A stretch of 45,804 nt of DNA from Desulfarculus sp. (lineage in GTDB: Bacteria > Desulfobacterota > Desulfarculia > Desulfarculales > Desulfarculaceae): the NCBI GenBank assembly GCA_016218705.1, contig JACRDC010000043.1:1-45804 (forward strand). The letters run 5' to 3'. The position numbers and the translations under genes are program-made. This document shows positions 42,822 through 45,804 of this stretch, piece after piece (positions within the stretch are counted from its first letter, which is position 1; every line of letters begins with the position of its first letter). Below the pieces are notes generated by a model that did not search any database, was not told where the DNA came from, and saw only the letters and a program-made list of their open reading frames with translations.

Positions 42822-43937
42822 ATGGCCCAGAATATTTCTCGACGCGCCTTCCTCAAGACCGGCCTGACCGCCGCCGCCGGCCTGGCCGCCACTGGCCTGG
42901 CCCTGCCCCAGGCCGTGCAGGCCAGCCAGGGCGGCGAGTTGTGCACGCTGCTGGACCTTAGCAAGTGCATCGGCTGCGAGGCCTGCGTGGAGGCCTGCCG
43001 CGAGCAGTGGCAGGCCGGCCTGCCCGACCCGGCGGGGCCTATCCCCCGTTCCCTACCGCCCCGGGTGCCCATCGAGGACTGGTCAAGGCGCAAGGACGTG
43101 CAGGATAGGCTGACGCCCTACAACTTCCTGTACCTGGAGCACCTGGAGGTGCCCCACCAGGGCCGCCAGGTGGAGCTGCACCTGCCCCGGCGCTGCATGC
43201 ACTGCTCCAACCCGCCCTGCTCCAACCTGTGTCCTTTCGGCGCCTGCCAGACCGAGAGCAACGGGGCGGTGCACATCGAGCAGGACGTCTGCCTGGGAGG
43301 GGCCAAGTGCAAGAACGTCTGCCCCTGGCACATCCCCCAGCGCCAATCCGGCGTGGGCCTGTACCTGAGCCTCATGCCCCAGTACATGGGCAACGGCGTG
43401 ATGCGCAAGTGCCACCGCTGCCTGCCGCTGTTGGCCCAGGGCCAGGCTCCCCGCTGCATCGAGGCCTGCCCCCAACAGGTGCAGTCCATCGGCCCCCGAC
43501 GGGAGCAGGAGGGCAAGGCCGAGGCCCTGGCCCGCGACATGGCCCACAAGGACGGCGCCAGCCCCGAGAAGTGGCGCGACTACGTCTACGGCCTCATGGA
43601 GAACGGCGGCACCAACACCATTTACGTGGCACCGCTGCCCTTCAAGGAAATAAACGCGGCCCTGCTCCAGGACCACCAGGAGCGGGCAGAAAAGGACCGC
43701 GCCGCCGAGCAAAAGGCCGGGCGCAGGCCCGAGGCCGGCAACCTGGGGCGGCCGCACCTGGGGCCGGTAAAGGACAGCATGGCCGACGCCAAGAACCTCA
43801 CCCTGGCCCTGGCCGTGGCCCCCCTGGCCGGCCTGGCCGCCGGGCTGGGACGCTTCCTCGGCAAGACCCGCAAGTTGGCCGCCAGCGCGGCGCCCCCGGC
43901 CTCGCCGGCTGAAGCCCAGAAGGGAGGCCTTTCATGA
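42822..43937 (+). CDS. Tat-exported 4x[4Fe-4S] electron-transfer subunit, membrane-anchored
   Basis: 371 residues. Tat signal with SRRAFLK followed by a hydrophobic stretch. Four Cys groups: CIGCEACVEAC, CMHCSNPPCSNLCP, CLGGAKCKNVCP, and CHRCLPLL...CIEACP. Near the C-terminus one hydrophobic helix (about 320-342) and an Ala/Lys tail. This is the HybA/FdnH/DmsB-type FeS layout, linking a periplasmic catalytic subunit to a membrane cytochrome b. No catalytic subunit is encoded here. Start 42822 chosen for the twin-arginine motif and GGGAG. Overlaps the cytochrome gene by four bases. Confidence 0.9.
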   Translation: MAQNISRRAFLKTGLTAAAGLAATGLALPQAVQASQGGELCTLLDLSKCIGCEACVEACREQWQAGLPDPAGPIPRSLPPRVPIEDWSRRKDVQDRLTPYNFLYLEHLEVPHQGRQVELHLPRRCMHCSNPPCSNLCPFGACQTESNGAVHIEQDVCLGGAKCKNVCPWHIPQRQSGVGLYLSLMPQYMGNGVMRKCHRCLPLLAQGQAPRCIEACPQQVQSIGPRREQEGKAEALARDMAHKDGASPEKWRDYVYGLMENGGTNTIYVAPLPFKEINAALLQDHQERAEKDRAAEQKAGRRPEAGNLGRPHLGPVKDSMADAKNLTLALAVAPLAGLAAGLGRFLGKTRKLAASAAPPASPAEAQKGGLS

Positions 43938-44410
43938 GCATCCATGACCTCACCCCCGGAGGACGCCCGGCGCGCTGGCTCTACGGCCTGGCCACGGGGC
44001 TCTTGGTTTTCAGCGGCATGGCCCAGTTGCCCATGATGAAGCGCTATTACCTGGCCGACCTGCCGGGCATGGCCTGGAGCGAGGACTTTTTCATCACCAG
44101 CAACCTGCACTACCTGGCCGGGGCCCTGCTCTTGGCACTGATGGCCTGGCGCCTGGGCCTCAAGGCCCGCCAGGCCGGCGGCTGGTGGTCCTGGGGGCCG
44201 CGGGGGGCCTGGGGCTGGACGCTCTTGGCGGTGCTGATGGTCACCGGCGCGGGCAAGGTGGCGCGCAACGCCGGGGTGTACCTGCCGCCGGACCTGTTCA
44301 TGGCCCTGGGGCTCATCCACCTGGGCGCGGCCATGGCCTTCATTTTCACTGGGCTGGGCTCGCTGATAAAGGGAAGGAAGGCGGAGGTTCAGGGGCGACA
44401 AACGGCCTAG
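43934..44410 (+). CDS. Cytochrome b-type membrane subunit
   Basis: 158 residues, four predicted membrane helices (near 16-34, 54-72, 92-110, 118-140) with histidines in helices 2 (NLHYLAG) and 4 (GLIHLGA) that could bind heme b. Size and topology resemble the FdnI/cytochrome b561-like subunits that exchange electrons with quinones. Coupled by ATGA overlap to the FeS subunit. Its stop is 2 bp from the convergent Fic gene stop. Confidence 0.8.
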   Translation: MSIHDLTPGGRPARWLYGLATGLLVFSGMAQLPMMKRYYLADLPGMAWSEDFFITSNLHYLAGALLLALMAWRLGLKARQAGGWWSWGPRGAWGWTLLAVLMVTGAGKVARNAGVYLPPDLFMALGLIHLGAAMAFIFTGLGSLIKGRKAEVQGRQTA

Positions 44411-44412
44411 AG

Positions 44413-45552
44413 TTAACCCAGGGCCTTGTCGTCGAGGCGATAGCGGGCGGGGCCTTGCTCCTTGAGCAGCCGCAGCCTGAGCAGGCGCTCCAGGTCGCGC
44501 CGGGCGGTGCGCTCGGAGACGTCACGGTAGATGATGGCCAGCTTGGGGTCGCGAAAGAGGTCGGGCAAGGAAAAGTCCTGGCCCGAATCCAGCAACAGCG
44601 TCAGCAGCGACAACTGCCTCTGGGTCAATTCCTTGGCTTGGCGCAACCTGGCCACGTGCTCCCGTAGGGCGAATTGACGTATGGCGCTGGTCATGCGGTC
44701 CTTGATGTCGTACAGGGCGGCGATGAAGGCTCGCAGCACGAACTGGATAAATGGCGTGACGTCGTGTTCTGGATTGCGCTCCGAGCGGGAAAAGGCCCAG
44801 TAGTAGTCATCGGGATGGCGGTAGTAGTAGTTGGAGAGCATGGCCGGCACATGCCCCAGGCCATGGGCTTGCAGGCACAGGGCCTCCACCAGGCGGGCGG
44901 TGCGGCCGTTGCCGTCGCTGAAGGGGTGAATCTTGGCCAGATGAAAGTGGGCCAGGGCCGCGCGCACGACGGGTTCCTCGGCCAATAACTCCTCGCCGTT
45001 GATCCAGGCGATGAATTCCTTCATGAGGGTTTCGATGTCAGCCCTGATCTTGGGCGGGGTGTAGACGCCGCCGTGCTCCTTGTCGCCGACCTTGACTAAA
45101 TGGTCGCGGTAGCTGCCGGGCCTGTTGTGGGGGTGTTCAATATTTATTGTAATAAACTTGTGAAAATCACTTATTAAATCCTCGTCCAGCAAACGGTAGG
45201 GTCCCTTGATCAGCAGAGACTTGCACACGTGGTAGGCTAATTTAAGATTATGAATCTCCACTTCAGACTGGCTGGCGGTCTTTTGTTGATCGTCCTCAGA
45301 GAGCACATCGCCCACCTGTTCCTCGCTGAGCGGGTTGCCCTCCAGGGCGGCGGTGCTGTGGATGGAGCGGCGTATGGCCTCCTCTTCCAGCTTGGAGGCC
45401 AGCCAGGGCAGCACCGGCAGGTCGGCCACGGTCTCCTTGAGTACCCGGGCCTCCAGGAAAAGCCTGTCCAGGGTCTGGCGGTCGTAGAGGCGGCTGAAGA
45501 CGAACTGCCCCGACTTGAAGGTCATGACTTTTTTGACTAAGATGTTGTCCAC
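44413..45552 (-). CDS. Fic-domain protein with winged-helix C-terminus
   Basis: 379 residues. Fic motif HPFSDGNGRTAR at 209-220 (catalytic His209) and inhibitory helix STAALEGN at 66-73, N-terminal to the Fic fold (class II). C-terminal winged helix (about 300-379: LTQRQLSLLTLLLDSG, SERTARRDLERL). Fic enzymes AMPylate proteins; HTH-bearing ones often self-regulate. Its start is GTG 45552 or ATG 45525; neither has a clear RBS. Internal AT-rich stretch (45133-45180) and an AT-rich upstream region unlike the rest point to horizontal acquisition. Confidence 0.9.
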   Translation of the reverse strand: MDNILVKKVMTFKSGQFVFSRLYDRQTLDRLFLEARVLKETVADLPVLPWLASKLEEEAIRRSIHSTAALEGNPLSEEQVGDVLSEDDQQKTASQSEVEIHNLKLAYHVCKSLLIKGPYRLLDEDLISDFHKFITINIEHPHNRPGSYRDHLVKVGDKEHGGVYTPPKIRADIETLMKEFIAWINGEELLAEEPVVRAALAHFHLAKIHPFSDGNGRTARLVEALCLQAHGLGHVPAMLSNYYYRHPDDYYWAFSRSERNPEHDVTPFIQFVLRAFIAALYDIKDRMTSAIRQFALREHVARLRQAKELTQRQLSLLTLLLDSGQDFSLPDLFRDPKLAIIYRDVSERTARRDLERLLRLRLLKEQGPARYRLDDKALG

Positions 45553-45804
45553 AATTTTGTCACTAATATATGTAGTGAGAAGTTATACATATACTAATCT
45601 ACATTAAAAAGTTGTCAAGGATTATGTCAGAGATTCTGACCCAACCTCCGCCGCCCTTCCTACGCTGTTGTCAACAAATAGAACTGTCCGGTGTAGTAGC
45701 ACATAAACTGTCCGGTTTTTTGCGCGAGGGGGAATCCCCGGAGGGCGTAGCCCGGAGGGGATTTCCCCTCGCGAGCCGCCGTGCGCCCCCCCTATGCGGC
45801 GGCC
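45553..45804. other. AT-rich tail with repeats, possible mobile-element edge
   Basis: No gene seen. 45553-45650 is AT-rich and contains a dyad TCACTA-N7-TAGTGA (45560-45578), a possible Fic operator. AACTGTCCGG occurs twice in direct orientation (45682-45691 and 45706-45715). Then comes a 17-bp inverted repeat with one mismatch (arms 45723-45739 and 45757-45773). Short repeats like this are common at insertion sequence ends; the element, if any, would continue past the window. Confidence 0.4.

Overview
The window is high-GC bacterial chromosome, most consistent with an anaerobic Desulfobacterota (deltaproteobacterium, Desulfarculus-like). The reasons are the set of HdrA/MvhD electron-transfer flavoproteins joined to MetV/MetF of the Wood-Ljungdahl pathway, HdrB plus a membrane HdrC/cytochrome, feo iron uptake, many sigma54/two-component proteins, and a gene that appears to use selenocysteine. 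The taxonomic call is inference from gene content. No rRNA, tRNA or CRISPR array was seen.

Layout. 1-8100 (+): a left-truncated HdrA-type flavoprotein, mvhD, metV, metF, a second hdrA and an HdrA-MvhD fusion. Most junctions overlap or nearly abut, so this looks like one operon for a methylene-tetrahydrofolate reductase that exchanges electrons through Hdr-type flavin/FeS subunits. An AAA+ regulator lacking the sigma54-contact loop follows. Convergent to it (9053-11610, -) are hdrB and a membrane cytochrome/FeS HdrC-like protein. 11.8-14.6 kb: FmdB-type zinc ribbon, exonuclease III, a diguanylate cyclase and a small membrane protein. 14.8-21.8 kb (+): a branched-chain amino-acid-type ABC importer with three tandem binding-protein genes followed by livHMGF. 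21.9-25.4 kb: AraC/GyrI regulator, Cys-rich mini-protein, DedA protein, stand-alone DsbD-alpha-like protein and a class III aminotransferase homologue without its PLP lysine. 25.5-34.1 kb (+): flaG with a FliA-type promoter, then a signalling block (HD-GYP response regulator, PilZ protein, histidine kinase, HEAT protein, CheY, REC-TPR, PAS kinase). 34.2-39.0 kb (-): porin-like protein, FeoB-associated protein, feoB, feoA and a Fur-FeoA fusion. feoA and the Fur-type gene share an operator.

39.2-44.4 kb is the most interesting part. A MerB-type organomercurial lyase gene (39990-40742, -) has two in-frame UGA codons. They fall on the two catalytic cysteines of MerB (Cys96 and Cys159 of the plasmid enzyme). 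The catalytic Asp is kept three residues after the first, and each UGA is followed by a SECIS-like hairpin. The gene therefore most likely encodes a double-selenocysteine lyase, not a pseudogene. It lies behind a TusA-like gene that lacks the TusA cysteine. This pair has a sigma54-type promoter and is divergent from a PAS-Cys NtrC-family activator. Downstream of that activator, a second sigma54 promoter precedes a Tat-exported 4x[4Fe-4S] protein and a cytochrome b. Near-identical dyads (GTTAA-N3-TTAATTAAC) sit about 100 bp upstream of both sigma54 promoters. This suggests one regulon linking the seleno-lyase to a membrane electron-transfer pair. A cluster of five consecutive inverted repeats, with MITE-like ends, separates the lyase gene from a MerR-family gene.

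The right end (44.4-45.8 kb) holds a Fic-domain protein with AT-rich stretches, then an AT-rich tail with repeats that look like the edge of a mobile element.
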